NCBI GenBank assembly: GCA_003222675.1
Contig: QHWT01000090.1
Location: forward strand, 1-64,000
Length of the DNA stretch: 64,000 nucleotides
From: Acidobacteriota bacterium
GTDB lineage: Bacteria; Acidobacteriota; Vicinamibacteria; Vicinamibacterales; 2-12-FULL-66-21
Direction: 5' to 3'
Made by a program: the position numbers and the translations under genes. Under the pieces are notes generated by a model. The model saw nothing but the letters and a program-made list of their open reading frames with translations, did no database searches and was not told the DNA's origin. Positions 8,499-19,300 of the stretch are shown here, piece by piece; within the stretch, counting starts at the first letter, position 1; the number at the start of each line of letters is the position of its first letter.

Positions 8499-9826
8499 TG
8501 CGCATCCGTACGGCGAAGATGCTCGCGGAGCGGATCGATCTCAATTACTTCAAGCGCGCGCCTGCGCTGCGCCGCTGGAGGTACATTCTTTCAATTGCGA
8601 TTCCTGCGATCGCGGTGCTGTGGATCGCGGGGTATGCCGCAGCGGGCATCCGCAGGCCCTACAGCGCCGGACCTGTTTCGAGCGCGCACGCCTTTGCCGA
8701 GATGAAATGCGAGGTGTGCCACACCTCCGCGAACGCGCCTGCCGGCTTCCGCGCGCACGTCTCCGAGAAGGCGTGCCTCACGTGCCATGATGCGCCGGCG
8801 CACGTTGTGAATCAGACGCCGTCGCCCGCGTGCGTGAACTGTCACGTCGAGCACAGCGGACGCGTCCAGTTGGCGAAGGTGGGCGACGGTCTGTGCGTGG
8901 ATTGTCATGGCGATCTGAAAACCATGCAAGGCGCGCCCGCGATATCGACCACGGTGGGTCGATTTGGCTCCCGACACCCGGAATTCGCGGCGGCACGCGA
9001 GGGCGCGAAGGATCCCGGGACGATCAGGTTCAACCACGCGCTGCACATGACAAAGGATGGCGTCCGCAGTTTGAGAGGCATTGAAATCCTGCAGTGCACG
9101 GACTGCCACAAAGCCGCGCGCATCCTTCCGCCTCAAGGCGGCAGCCACGAGCTACGCGTTGGCCTGATGAGCGCCGCCAACTACCAACAGAACTGCGCAC
9201 GGTGCCACGGCCTCGAGTTCGATTACCGCATCGAGCAGCCGGCGCCGCACGACAAGCCTGAGGCCGTGCGTGCTGCCGTGCGTACGGCGCTCCAGAACTA
9301 CATTGCCGCGCATCCGAGCGAGATCATCAAGCCTGACGATCCGCGGCGGCTGCCGCTGAATTTCCCACCCGCAGCAGAGCCGCCGGCGCGCAACGCGACC
9401 GAATGGGTTGCCAGGCGCGCGGATAATGGCGAACGCCTCCTGTGGTCGCGCTGCGATGTCTGTCACGCGAGGACCGGAACGGTGACAGTCACAGTTCCGC
9501 AAGCTCAGCCTGTCGCGGATCCGCGACGAAGTGTGACTGTCACCGTTTCTGTCCCCGCGTTTGCGGCATCTCATATCGCGACGCGCTGGATGGTCCGCGC
9601 GGCGTTCGACCATACGCCGCACCTGATGCTGCAGTGCGTGGACTGTCATGCCGCGGAGAACAGCCAGCTGACCTCCGACATCCTCATGCCGAAGCAGGCG
9701 ACATGTGCCACGTGCCACGCGCCGTCCAGGGGCGCCGAGGCGCGCTGCTTCGAATGTCATCAGTACCACGATTGGCGCAAGTCACACGCGGTCAGCCCCG
9801 CGTTCAAGCTGACGGATTTCAGGTAA
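8498..9826 (+). CDS. Membrane-anchored decaheme c-type cytochrome
   Basis: About 442 residues with one N-terminal membrane anchor (about residues 28-48, no clear cleavage site) and ten CXXCH sites: CEVCH, CLTCH, CVNCH, CVDCH, CTDCH, CARCH, CDVCH, CVDCH, CATCH, CFECH. A periplasmic electron carrier tethered to the inner membrane is the natural reading. It is translationally coupled to the upstream membrane protein. Between haems seven and eight the protein contains a Thr/Val-rich insert (TVTVTVPQAQ...SVTVTVSVP) encoded by a palindromic repeat. The Fe-S/b-type/decaheme order supports electron export from the cytoplasm. Confidence 0.9.
   Translation: MRIRTAKMLAERIDLNYFKRAPALRRWRYILSIAIPAIAVLWIAGYAAAGIRRPYSAGPVSSAHAFAEMKCEVCHTSANAPAGFRAHVSEKACLTCHDAPAHVVNQTPSPACVNCHVEHSGRVQLAKVGDGLCVDCHGDLKTMQGAPAISTTVGRFGSRHPEFAAAREGAKDPGTIRFNHALHMTKDGVRSLRGIEILQCTDCHKAARILPPQGGSHELRVGLMSAANYQQNCARCHGLEFDYRIEQPAPHDKPEAVRAAVRTALQNYIAAHPSEIIKPDDPRRLPLNFPPAAEPPARNATEWVARRADNGERLLWSRCDVCHARTGTVTVTVPQAQPVADPRRSVTVTVSVPAFAASHIATRWMVRAAFDHTPHLMLQCVDCHAAENSQLTSDILMPKQATCATCHAPSRGAEARCFECHQYHDWRKSHAVSPAFKLTDFR
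9476..9556. repeat. In-frame copy of the 58-bp palindromic repeat inside the decaheme gene
   Basis: Arms GGTGACAGTCACAGTTCCG and CGAAGTGTGACTGTCACC frame a variant loop. The arms correspond to the four intergenic copies at 16258-16398 and 20161-20280, whose arms are GGGGACACTCACACTTCG and its inverse. Confidence 0.8.
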
Positions 9827-9894
9827 GGCGGAATGCCGAATGCGCGGCCGCACGCGAGGCGGAGCGAAGACATAAAAGAAACGGAGAAAGAGTC

Positions 9895-10968
9895 ATGAAA
9901 GCGATCGTCGTCAGGCCGGGGGAACGCGACAGCATCCACATGCGCGACATGCCGGATCCAAAGATGAAGCCGGACCAGGTCGCCGTGAAGATGCTGCGCG
10001 TCGGGTTGTGCGGGACCGACGCCGAGATCAATCACGGCCTCTACGGCAAGCCGCCTGACGGTGACGAGTTCCTGATCCTCGGCCACGAGAACCTCGGGGT
10101 GGTCGAGGACGTCGGGAAGAAGGTCAAGGGCTGGAAAGCGGGCGACCTCGTGGTCTCCACCGTGCGCCGGCCGTGCGGCGTGTGTCCGCAGTGCAAGTCG
10201 GGCGAGAACGACATGTGCAGCAGCGGCCAGTACACCGAGCGGGGCATCATGCGTCGCCACGGCTTCATGGCGCAGTACTACGTCGAGTCGCCGCAGTTCC
10301 TGAACAAGATCCCGAAGCCGGTGCGCGACTTCGCCGTCCTGCTCGAGCCGATGTCGGTCGTCGAGAAAGGAATCGACCACGCGTTCCTGCTCCAGCGGCG
10401 CACGACCTGGAAGCCGAAGTTCGGCATGGTGCTTGGCGGCGGACCCGTCGGCCTGCTCGCGGCCGCGGTGCTCCGTGCGCGCGGGCTTCGCACGCTCGTC
10501 ATCGGACGGGAAGAGGCCAACGACCTGCGCGCCCAGATCTCGAAGCAGCTCGGCGCGCAATATCTCTGCGTCGCGAACAAGGCGCTTCCTGACGTGCCGA
10601 AGGAAACGGGTTATCCCGACCTCGTAATCGAAGCGACGGGCAGCGCGAAAGTCGTGTTCGATGCAATGGAGATCCTGGGCCCGAACGGCGTCCTCTGTCT
10701 GCTCAGCGTGACGGGCGGCCAGACACAGAATCAGGAGCCGATCGATCTCATCAACCAGCGCCTCGTACTCGGTAACCAGGTCGTCTTCGGCAGCGTGAAC
10801 GCGAATCCACGCCACTTCGCGATGGGCGTCAAGGACTTCGTAACGATCGACAAGAAGTGGCCGGGCACGCTGAGCCGCCTGCTGACGAATCGGATTCCGT
10901 GGCAGGACCACAAGTCATGGTTCAACGAGCGCGGGAGCGGGATTAAATCGACACTCGAAATATCCTAG
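9895..10968 (+). CDS. Zinc-dependent MDR dehydrogenase, glucose 1-dehydrogenase type
   Basis: A 357-residue medium-chain dehydrogenase. It has the catalytic-zinc motifs LCGTDAE and LGHENLG, the four-Cys structural-zinc lobe (CGVCPQCKSGENDMC), a Rossmann motif (LGGGPVGLLA) and the extended C-terminus typical of archaeal-type glucose dehydrogenases. It would oxidise an aldose with NAD(P)+. The ATG at 9895 has GGAGAAAG upstream. It follows the redox operon by 68 bp in the same direction and might supply NADH to it, but that link rests only on position. Confidence 0.85.
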   Translation: MKAIVVRPGERDSIHMRDMPDPKMKPDQVAVKMLRVGLCGTDAEINHGLYGKPPDGDEFLILGHENLGVVEDVGKKVKGWKAGDLVVSTVRRPCGVCPQCKSGENDMCSSGQYTERGIMRRHGFMAQYYVESPQFLNKIPKPVRDFAVLLEPMSVVEKGIDHAFLLQRRTTWKPKFGMVLGGGPVGLLAAAVLRARGLRTLVIGREEANDLRAQISKQLGAQYLCVANKALPDVPKETGYPDLVIEATGSAKVVFDAMEILGPNGVLCLLSVTGGQTQNQEPIDLINQRLVLGNQVVFGSVNANPRHFAMGVKDFVTIDKKWPGTLSRLLTNRIPWQDHKSWFNERGSGIKSTLEIS

Positions 10969-11077
10969 GGTTCACGGTTCACGGTTCACGGTTCACGGTT
11001 CACCGGTTCACGGTTCACGGTTCACGGTTCACCGGTTCACCGGTTCACGGTTCACGGTTCACCGGTTCACGGTTCCG
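10969..11077. repeat. Tandem 7-bp repeat TTCACGG
   Basis: About 14 consecutive units of TTCACGG with occasional 8-bp TTCACCGG variants, between the dehydrogenase stop and the decayed permease. Confidence 0.95.
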
Positions 11078-11080
11078 GAT

Positions 11081-12173
11081 TCACCCTCTCAGCGCAACGA
11101 CAGGATCCACACGCAGCGCGCGTCTCGCGGGCAGCCAACTCGCGAGGAGCGCGACGCCGAGCAGCGTGCCCGCAGACATTATCCACGCCAGCGGGTCCCA
11201 GGGGCTGATCGCGTACAACACCGTAGTCAGTGCACCGACGTGCGCAGCTCGTCGCTGCTGTACCTCGCGCCTGACAGCGGCAGTTCCGCGGTAGCACACG
11301 ATCGGCATCGAATCCTGGTGAGACCCGCTGCAGCCGCGCGAAGCTCCTGACCAGCAGCGCCGCGCCGATCGTCAGCACAATCGTCAGCGCGATCTCCGCG
11401 ACGACCAGCCCGGCGCGTGCGCGCCGCTGGCACACGCCGCCGCTCATGCCGGACCGCCTTGCTTCATTGAGCGCTTCGCGCACGTCGACCCGGACGGACT
11501 GGAACGCGGGCAGGAGCCCGAAGAGCACACCCGCCGCGAGCGCAACGCCAAACGTGAAGATGACGACCCGGGTGTCGACCACCACGGCATCGACCCGCGC
11601 GGAAGCGTCGATCTTCTGAAACAAGCGGAGTCGGACGGGAAGGACGCCGATGATCGTGGCCGCACGCCCGTCGAGCAGCACGCGCTCACCGAGCACGGCG
11701 CGCCCGCCGAACCGCGCCTGCCACACGCCGTGACTCAGGATCACGACCGCCTCGCCACCCGGTTTGTCTTCGTCGGCGGAAAACGTGCGGCCAATCTCCG
11801 GAGCGACGCCCAGCATCGGCAGCACGTTCGCGCTGAGCATCTTGGGAGTGACGCGCTGCGGCTCGTCGCCGCCACTCATGTTCAGTCGTGTTGCGGAACG
11901 CGCCGCACGCCTGGAGCGACCGCGCGTCGGCGCACACATCGCGATAGTTTTCCGCCCGACAGCGAGAGCAGCGGGAACTGCGGCGGCGTGTGCTCGTTGA
12001 TCATGACGACGCGATCGGCGTCGTGAAAGGGAAGCGGCCGCAACATGACGGGTCGACGACGCTGAAGATCGCGGACGTGGCGCCGACGCCAAGCGCGATG
12101 TCAGAACGGCGATGCTGGTGAAGCCAGGCTGCTTGAGCAGCGCGCGAAACGCCAGACGGAATTCGCGAATCAC
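11081..12173 (-). pseudogene. MacB/FtsX-like ABC transporter permease, deleted and frameshifted
   Basis: Starts with the hallmark FRLAFRALLKQPGFT N-terminus of acidobacterial duplicated permeases, then shifts frame within about 30 residues. Recognisable pieces follow: a MacB periplasmic segment (EIGRTFSADEDKPGG, VILSHGVWQARFGG), an FtsX helix segment, and in another frame the C-terminal LPARRALRVDPVVALRG. Intact relatives are about 800 residues (compare 40205-42676), so half or more is missing. It is non-functional. Confidence 0.85.
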
Positions 12174-12494
12174 CTCGCCAGCGTAGTCGGCGTATGCGAG
12201 AGCGTCAACGCGCGTAGGGCGGTGTTCCAGCGTCGTACCTTTGTGTGCCGTGATGGAACAAACGAATGCAATGTCCTACGGCTCATTGATTTACGCGCAA
12301 AAACTCCCTCGAATGCAGTCAATTGTGTTCCATAACTAGCCATCCTTACGCAAGCGTGCGGCCGCGAAGGCCCTAAAGGCCGTTCAGATAATCCCTACCA
12401 AGTCAGCTATTTGGGCAGTCCTGCCGCCTCCATGAGCAGCTGGACTGTTCCTTGCCAAGACCCTGATGCCGGTTAAACGCGGACACTACTGATT
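12174..12494. other. 321-bp intergenic leader region
   Basis: No protein frame is credible. A GGCC-CTAAA-GGCC hairpin near 12368-12381 lies upstream of the peptidase gene. It may be a regulatory leader, but no known riboswitch could be matched. Confidence 0.3.
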
Positions 12495-14222
12495 ATGAAG
12501 AGAACCATTGGTCCCTTTGGCGCATCCCTCGTCGCACTGCTGGCGGCATTGGCTGTCTCTGTGTCGGGTCAGCACGGCCCGACGCTCTCGCCCGACCTTG
12601 CCGCGCATCCGGCAGGCCATCGCGGGCACCGGATCATCGTGCAGGCGGACCCGAGCGCCCTGGCTGCGCTGCGCGGCCACGGGCTCGGCGTACTGCGGCG
12701 CCAGGTTCAGGGCGCGCTCGCGATGGAAGTGTCCGACGAGCAGCTCGAGGCGCTGTCCCGTAATCCGGCGATCGCGCACATCTCCGGTGACCTGCGGGTG
12801 TTCGGCGATATGGCCGTCACCAACAAGGTGACCGGCGCGAGCACCGTCTGGCAGGGCACGAGTGGCCTTCTCGGTATCGGCGGCACGCCGGGTTACCGCG
12901 GCAGCGGGATCGGTGTCGCGGTGCTCGACTCGGGCATCGGTTCGCACAACGCGCTCGGCACGCGGGTGACGGCGCACGTGAATTTCGTGTCGGGCGAGCC
13001 GGGGGTCACAGGCGATCCGTACGGCCACGGCACGCACGTCGCGGGTATCGCCGGCGGAGACGGCAGCGCGGCGAAAAACGTGACCTCGGCGTACAGCGGT
13101 GGCAGCGCGCCGGCGATCAATCTGATTGACGTGCGCGTGCTGGGCCGCGACGGTTCCGGTCTGACGAGCGATGTCATCGCGGGCATCGACTGGGTAGTCG
13201 CGAACCGCAACAAGTACAACATTCGCGTCGTCAATCTCTCGCTGGGGCATCCGGTGACGGAACCCTCAGCGTCCGATCCGCTGGACCAGGCGGTCCAGCG
13301 CGCCGTGGCACAGGGCATTGTCGTTGTCGCGGCGGCGGGCAACTACGGGCAGACGGCGACCGGCGCCCCCATTTTTGGCGGCGTGACCTCGCCGGGCAAT
13401 TCGCCGTATGCGATCACGGTCGGCGCGATAGATGCGAACGGCAGCGCTGACACGTCCGACGACACGATCGCGCCATATAGCTCGCGTGGTCCCACGAGGT
13501 ACGATCTCGCCGTCAAGCCGGACGTGGTCGCGCCCGGCACACGCATCGTCTCCCTCGAGGCCTCCAAGTCGTATCTCAGCACGACCTACCCGCAATGGCA
13601 TGTGGCCGGCAAGGGAACCAACGCGTATCTGCGCCTGAGCGGGACGAGCATGGCAACGCCGGTCGTCAGCGGCGGCATCGCGCTGCTGCTGAACGCGCAG
13701 CCCTCGTTGTCGCCAGCGCAGGTGAAGATGGCGCTGCAGATGGGCGCGCGGTATTCGGCCAGCGGCGGCCTCCTCGGCGGGGGCACCGGCACGGTGAATT
13801 TCCCGCAGACGCTGACGATCGCGCAGAACGGGCTCGTTCCCAACCTGCTGAACACGGTGGGCAACGTGCTCGGCGCAGGCTCCGGCGCCGCGTTCCGCGA
13901 CGACGGGTCAATGACGGATCGCCTTTACTACGGGACGGGCCTGCGCCGGTTGAGCATTCTCGATCTCGGATGGCTGTTCCAGGGGGCCGACAAGGCGGAC
14001 TGGGGCGTGCTGAACCTGCTCGGCCTCACGAATCCGCTCGCGTCGACGCCCGCGAAGCGGCTGCTGTGGGGCGAGGTCGCGGACTGGATCCCCGGCGATT
14101 ACTGCACGTGGGGCGATTCGATTCGGAGCCCGTCGGGCCAGGTCGTCGTCTGGGGCAGCGGCGATTACGTCGACGCTGACGTCGTCGTGTGGGGCAGCTC
14201 CGTGGTGAAGGACGGGCGGTAG
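12495..14222 (+). CDS. Secreted S8 (subtilisin-type) serine peptidase
   Basis: A 575-residue protein with a signal peptide (about residues 1-25), an I9-like propeptide region (about 45-105) and a full subtilase domain: Asp145 in AVLDSGI, His178 in GHGTHVAG, oxyanion Asn in AAAGNYG and Ser385 in SGTSMATP. The roughly 180-residue C-terminal region ends in Trp-Gly-rich strands (VVWGSGD, VVWGSSV) of unknown role. It is extracellular or periplasmic and likely degradative. The next gene begins one base after its stop, so co-transcription with the HD-GYP protein is probable. Confidence 0.92.
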   Translation: MKRTIGPFGASLVALLAALAVSVSGQHGPTLSPDLAAHPAGHRGHRIIVQADPSALAALRGHGLGVLRRQVQGALAMEVSDEQLEALSRNPAIAHISGDLRVFGDMAVTNKVTGASTVWQGTSGLLGIGGTPGYRGSGIGVAVLDSGIGSHNALGTRVTAHVNFVSGEPGVTGDPYGHGTHVAGIAGGDGSAAKNVTSAYSGGSAPAINLIDVRVLGRDGSGLTSDVIAGIDWVVANRNKYNIRVVNLSLGHPVTEPSASDPLDQAVQRAVAQGIVVVAAAGNYGQTATGAPIFGGVTSPGNSPYAITVGAIDANGSADTSDDTIAPYSSRGPTRYDLAVKPDVVAPGTRIVSLEASKSYLSTTYPQWHVAGKGTNAYLRLSGTSMATPVVSGGIALLLNAQPSLSPAQVKMALQMGARYSASGGLLGGGTGTVNFPQTLTIAQNGLVPNLLNTVGNVLGAGSGAAFRDDGSMTDRLYYGTGLRRLSILDLGWLFQGADKADWGVLNLLGLTNPLASTPAKRLLWGEVADWIPGDYCTWGDSIRSPSGQVVVWGSGDYVDADVVVWGSSVVKDGR

Positions 14223-14223
14223 C

Positions 14224-16251
14224 ATGAATTCGACAGCCGGGGCGGCGCGCTTGTCGACGCAGGGCCGCGCGTTTATCGCGGCGGTGTCGATCTGCGGCCT
14301 CGCCGTGGCAATGTGGTGTGCGTGGACGATCGTTCACACGTCGCTTCCACCCGCCTGGCTGGTCTTTGCAGGGCTCACGCTCGCGAGCGCGAGCCTCACA
14401 CTCAAGATTCCGTCGATCAACTCGACGCTGGCGGTGTCGGAGATTTTCGCGCTCGCCGCAATCCTCCTGTTCGGTCCGGCGCCTGGCGCGTTCTCGTTCG
14501 CCTGTCTGGGGATCGTCCTGTCGCTGCGCGGCCGGGTGACGCGCGATCGCATCGTGCTGATCGTGTTCAACTTCGGAAATCTCGCGATTTCGGGGTGGGT
14601 ATGCGGTACGATCTTCTTCGCGCTGTCGGGCGTGGCGCCCTTGTCGCAGGGCAGCGGCCACTACGGCGAGCTGGTTCCCGCGCTGGCAGCGACGACGGCG
14701 AGCTACTTCCTGCTCAACAGCGGCCTGACCGCATGCGCGGTTGCGGCTGAATCGGGACAGGCGTTCATCAGCCTGTGGCGGACGCATTTTCTGCCGCTCG
14801 TGCCGAGTTACGTGGCGGGGGCGTCCGTTTCGCTGATTCTCGTCGTCGTGATGCGGGAGGGGCAGTTCATGGCCTTCGCGCTGGTCCTTCCACTGTTGTT
14901 CATTTCGTACCTGACCGTGCAGTCGTCGTTCGGCCGCGTGGAAGATTCGAAAGTGCACGTCACCCAGCTCAATCGTTTGCTCTTGTCGACGGTTGAGACG
15001 CTCGCGACCGCGATCGACGCGAAGGACGAAGTCACCCACGATCACGTGCGCCGCGTCCAGCAGGGCACGCTCGCGCTGGCGCGCCTGCTGGGCGTTTCCG
15101 ACACGGAGATGCTCAAGGCGATTGAGGCAGCGGCCCTCCTTCACGACACCGGCAAGATCGCGGTGCCGGAGCATATCCTGAACAAGCCTGGCAAGCTGAC
15201 GCCCGCGGAGTTCGACAAGATGAAGCGTCACGCGCCGATTGGCGCGGAGATCCTCTCGTCGATCGAATTTCCATATCCCGTCGTCCCTATCGTGCGGCAT
15301 CATCACGAGAACTGGGACGGTACCGGGTATCCCGATGGCTTGCGCGGCGCCGAGATCCCGCTCGGCGCGCGGATTCTGTCCGTCGTCGACTGCTTCGACG
15401 CGCTGACGTCGGATCGTCCCTATCGCCGACGGATGACCGACGAACAGGCGCTCACGATCCTCTGCGATCGTCGCGGCACCATGTACGACCCACTCGTCGT
15501 CGATACGTTCACCGAGAATTACAGGCAGATCATGCCGGCCGCGAACAGTGCTCCGCATCCCGCGGCGCGGGCCATTGGCGATGCGCGCGCTCAGGATCGC
15601 ATCGAGCGCGAGCAGGCGCGCGAGGCCCTGGCACCGTCGTCGATCGCCGTCAACGACACGCTGCTGGCCGTTACGAGTCTGTCGCGCGCGATGAGCGGGG
15701 ATGCCACGATCATCGATGTCGGCTCGCTGATGTGGATGATCGTACGGCAGGTGCTGCCGTGTGAGTCGATGGCGATCTTCCTCGTGGACGAGCAGCACGA
15801 CGAGGTTGCCGTGCGATTTGCCGCGGGCGCGCACGCACACGTGCTGCGCAACGTCACGAGACCGACTGGAACCGGTATCGCGGGGTGGGTTGCGGTGAAC
15901 GCGAAGCCAGCCGTCAACGCCGACGCCGGGCTCGATCTGGGCCTGCGGGCGGTGGAACTCTCGCCGCCGCTCCGCTCGTGCCTGGCCGTGCCGCTGATGG
16001 ACAGCGAAGCGCTCGTTGCCGTGCTCGCGCTCTACGGCGACAAACCGGGGGCGTTCTCGGAAGACGACGTGCGGCTCGTCGAACTGCTCGCGCCGCGTCT
16101 CGCGTCCGCTCTCATCGTGCCCGCGATCGATGAGGAGGAGGACGGCTTCGTTGCCGCCGCCGCATCCATTGCGGGCGTCAGCGGCGCCTCCAAGCAAAAA
16201 TCAGGTCTGAAGCTGGTCACCCGCTCCCACCGGAGCCCTGAGCCCGCCTGA
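14224..16251 (+). CDS. Membrane HD-GYP phosphodiesterase with C-terminal GAF domain
   Basis: 675 residues. The first 215 hold about six to seven hydrophobic helices (a MASE-like sensor). A complete HD-GYP domain follows, with HDTGK near residue 307 and GTGYP near residue 366 followed by DGLRG; Asp and His metal ligands are in place, so cyclic-di-GMP hydrolysis is expected. A GAF domain occupies about 510-650. It lies directly behind the secreted peptidase gene. Confidence 0.9.
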   Translation: MNSTAGAARLSTQGRAFIAAVSICGLAVAMWCAWTIVHTSLPPAWLVFAGLTLASASLTLKIPSINSTLAVSEIFALAAILLFGPAPGAFSFACLGIVLSLRGRVTRDRIVLIVFNFGNLAISGWVCGTIFFALSGVAPLSQGSGHYGELVPALAATTASYFLLNSGLTACAVAAESGQAFISLWRTHFLPLVPSYVAGASVSLILVVVMREGQFMAFALVLPLLFISYLTVQSSFGRVEDSKVHVTQLNRLLLSTVETLATAIDAKDEVTHDHVRRVQQGTLALARLLGVSDTEMLKAIEAAALLHDTGKIAVPEHILNKPGKLTPAEFDKMKRHAPIGAEILSSIEFPYPVVPIVRHHHENWDGTGYPDGLRGAEIPLGARILSVVDCFDALTSDRPYRRRMTDEQALTILCDRRGTMYDPLVVDTFTENYRQIMPAANSAPHPAARAIGDARAQDRIEREQAREALAPSSIAVNDTLLAVTSLSRAMSGDATIIDVGSLMWMIVRQVLPCESMAIFLVDEQHDEVAVRFAAGAHAHVLRNVTRPTGTGIAGWVAVNAKPAVNADAGLDLGLRAVELSPPLRSCLAVPLMDSEALVAVLALYGDKPGAFSEDDVRLVELLAPRLASALIVPAIDEEEDGFVAAAASIAGVSGASKQKSGLKLVTRSHRSPEPA

Positions 16252-16257
16252 AGCCAG

Positions 16258-16398
16258 AACGGGGACACTCACACTTCGTCCCATTTCTGGGATTAACTGT
16301 GACTGTCCCCGTTCTGACTCTGAAGCGAGCGCACGCCTGAAAGGGGGACACTCACACTTCATCCCAATTCTGAGACGAACTGTGAGTGTCCCCGTTTC
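16258..16398. repeat. Two copies of a 58-bp palindromic repeat
   Basis: Copies at 16258-16315 and 16340-16398. Each has GGGGACACTCACACTTCRTCCC on the left and AACTGTGASTGTCCCC on the right with a short loop. They sit between convergent genes and could act as a bidirectional terminator, although no T-run is present. Two more copies lie at 20161-20280. Confidence 0.9.
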
Positions 16399-19300
16399 TC
16401 ATCGCGGCGGATCGTTTGTGACGGTGAACACCTTGCCGTCGCGCAGGTACAGTCTCTCCATGTCCGCCTTGTTGAACGGCCGCGCGCCGCGACGGCCGAA
16501 AACGGCGAGCTGATTGCCGCTTTCATCAACCGCGCGGTCGCGATCGATGCCTTCCGAGATCATCAGCGCGTCGTGCATCGGGTAGTGCGCGATCAGCGTG
16601 GGCGTGGGGTGCGGGCTGAAGCCGAGATAGTTCGGGTTGTCTGAAGGCGAGAAGAGCTGCACCACCTGCAGGCCGTTATGCCCGTCCGCGATGTAGGCAA
16701 ACTGACTGGCGTTCGTCATGCCGATCTTCACGTCGTTCGTGTCGTTGATTGCCCCTCCCGCATTGAACGTCTGTGCCAGCGTCGGCTGCTCGGGCCGTTC
16801 GATGTCGACGATGCCGATGCCATCGGGGCCGGCGGCGACATAGGCGTACGTGCGCGCCACGTAGAGATTGCGCGCGTCCTTGAACGGCACGCGCGCGCCG
16901 CTGACAAGGCGCGGCTTGTCCAGCGCGGTCACGTCGAGCACCTTCAGCCCGTCCCGATCCACCACGAAGCCGTAGCGAAACTGGATTTGCACGCCGCGCG
17001 GCTCGACGAGATCGGGGGCGCCGATCTGCGCCGTCACTTTCGGATGGAATGGATCCTCGAGTGAGACGACAACGAGCGCCTTGCCGGTCAGGATGTACGC
17101 ATACGTGCCGGCGATCGTAATGCGGCGCCCGCCCGTGAGGACGCCGTCGGGATTGAACGTGACGGCGCGTTCGAGGAAGTTGTTCGATGGGTTGCCATCG
17201 AGGAGCGTGCCGACGCCGATGATGTTCCGGCTCTTGGGATCCCTGTTGCCAACGACGATCAGCCCCTCTTCCCGGTCGATGACGTAGAGCAATCCGTACA
17301 ACACGTGGATCTTCTGTTCCTCGTTCTCCGGACGCTGCGAGCGCAGCGGGTCCACGCCGAGCGTGGTCGGCGTCGCGATCGCAGCTGCAAATTTCGTCTT
17401 GACATAGAGCCGCTGCCCGAGCGGTGACACCGGCGCAGTGACGATCGGTTCGCTGAAATCCTTGTTGTCGATGTTCGCGATGTCGTAGATGCGGAAGCCG
17501 CCTTTGCCCAGCGCCGCGTAGAGGTATTCTCCACGCTGCTGCACGTCCAGCACGTTTTCACCCGGATGGTGATGCGCGTGTGGGAGCTCGAGTTTGCGCT
17601 TCTCGTGCTTCTCGTATTCCTCGGGATACGCGAGCTTGTGCAGGTGGCTCCCGATGATCGCGGGCGGCTCGTCGCGTTCGGCGACGGCGACTCCCTCGAA
17701 GCCCTCTCTGCCGTCAGCCACCCAGATGTTGTGGCCCATGAAGTTCATGAAGTTGGTGCCCTGCAGCGTCACGTTCGCGATCCAGGCGTTGTTGCTGCCG
17801 TCGGCCGCGACGTGGCAGTCGGTGCACGTCTTCGTTTCCTTCGCGCGCACGGTGTGAGGCACGAAGGTGCTGAATGCCTGGCCGCTGAATCCTTCGGCGG
17901 AGACCGTCTGCTGCATGTAGTAAAGCCAGTCGCGCGACTGATTCTGGGAGCTGACGAGAATCGCGCATGCGGAACGCACCGGCGCGACACGGTTGTTCGT
18001 AACCGTGCCGTCGCGGCCGAGGAAGAATGAATCATCGCGCAGCACCTGGAAGTTGTATGCCGTCCAGTTGCGCGTCGCGAGCCCCTCGTTGTGCAGCATC
18101 GGCATCTTGCGGTTCGCCACCATCGAGAGATGACAGCCGAAGCACGTCGGCGTCCACGACGTGTGGCACGCGTAGCACGTCATCGAGCTGTTCGCGTGCG
18201 CGAGCGTGTCCGCTGCCGCGACCAATCCCCACGTCGTCCCGTCACGCTGGATTGTCTTCGCGCGCCGCGACTTGTCCGAGTAGTGCGATGCGCCCGGCGT
18301 GATCGTATCGACCGTCTGCACGACTTCCCATTTCAGATTCGGATCCAGCATGGACCGCTGGAAGAGCGTGTCCCCCTCCCAGTAGAAGCGGCGCTCGCGC
18401 CACGGCGTTCGCAGCGCGGCGAGCGCGGTACCACCCGCAGGCGCCGCGGGTCCGCTCGTGATCAGCGTCGCACGCCGTTCGATGGATCCGTGGCAATCCA
18501 CGCAGTCGATTTCAACGGCATTGCGCGTCTCGCCGTACAGCCTGCCGTTCCCGTGGTTGTCCTGATTGAAATGGCAGTCGATGCACTGCATGCCTTTCTC
18601 GAGGTGGATGTCTTTCAGATGCACCGCCTTGCCGAAGCGATCCGGATCGTCGTGGGGGACGACCCTGTCGTCGCCGTCGAGCAGGTTGCCGCGGCGATCG
18701 CGCTTGTAGACCGCGCGGAATACCCAGCCGTGGCCGTGGAAGTCGGCAAACTGCGTGTGCTGCAGCTGCCTGTTGAATTGCGGCGTGCCGATCTGGCCAA
18801 GGAATTTCTCGTCGCCCCACTTGCCGCGAAGCGCCGACTGCTCCGGGTTGCGCGAACGAATCTCGAGCCGGTCCTTATCCGAGAGATCCTTCTGCGCTGC
18901 GGGATACATGAATTCACCGTCGGTCTCGTTCTCCCACCAGGTGTAGCCGTAGTACGTCGTGACCATGTTCGTTCCCGGATGCACGTGGCACGTCATGCAC
19001 TGGCTCGACGGAATGGAGCGTGTGAACGTGTGCCTGATCGGATGTCCGGGCTGCGTGCGCTCGGGATCGATCGTGGGATCGAGCGTCGCGGTGCGGCCGT
19101 CGTTGCCGAACTGCGCGTACTGACCGGAGTGATCCGGCGATCGATCGTTGGCATAAACGACATGACAGGCGGTGCAGCCGCTATTGCGATAGTCGCCAGG
19201 TTGATCGTTGGTGCCGGGAAACGACAGCAGCGGATCGAGCAGCCGTGTCTTCTGCAGTCCCAGGAACACGGGATCGGTCCGCAGCAGCGTCCCAAAGCCG

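Noticed and set aside
9895-10968. Assignment of the MDR enzyme to the electron-export operon
   Set aside because: Same strand and close, but a 68-bp gap with its own ribosome site and no biochemical tie; kept only as a possible NADH supplier.
12230-12490. Possible cyclic-di-GMP riboswitch ahead of the S8 peptidase / HD-GYP pair
   Set aside because: ACGCAAG and a GGCC-CTAAA-GGCC hairpin are present, but the conserved second half of the GEMM motif was not found; left as an unassigned leader.
14026-16197. Long minus-strand open frame of 723 codons
   Set aside because: Antisense of the HD-GYP gene; low-complexity Arg/His/Gln composition.
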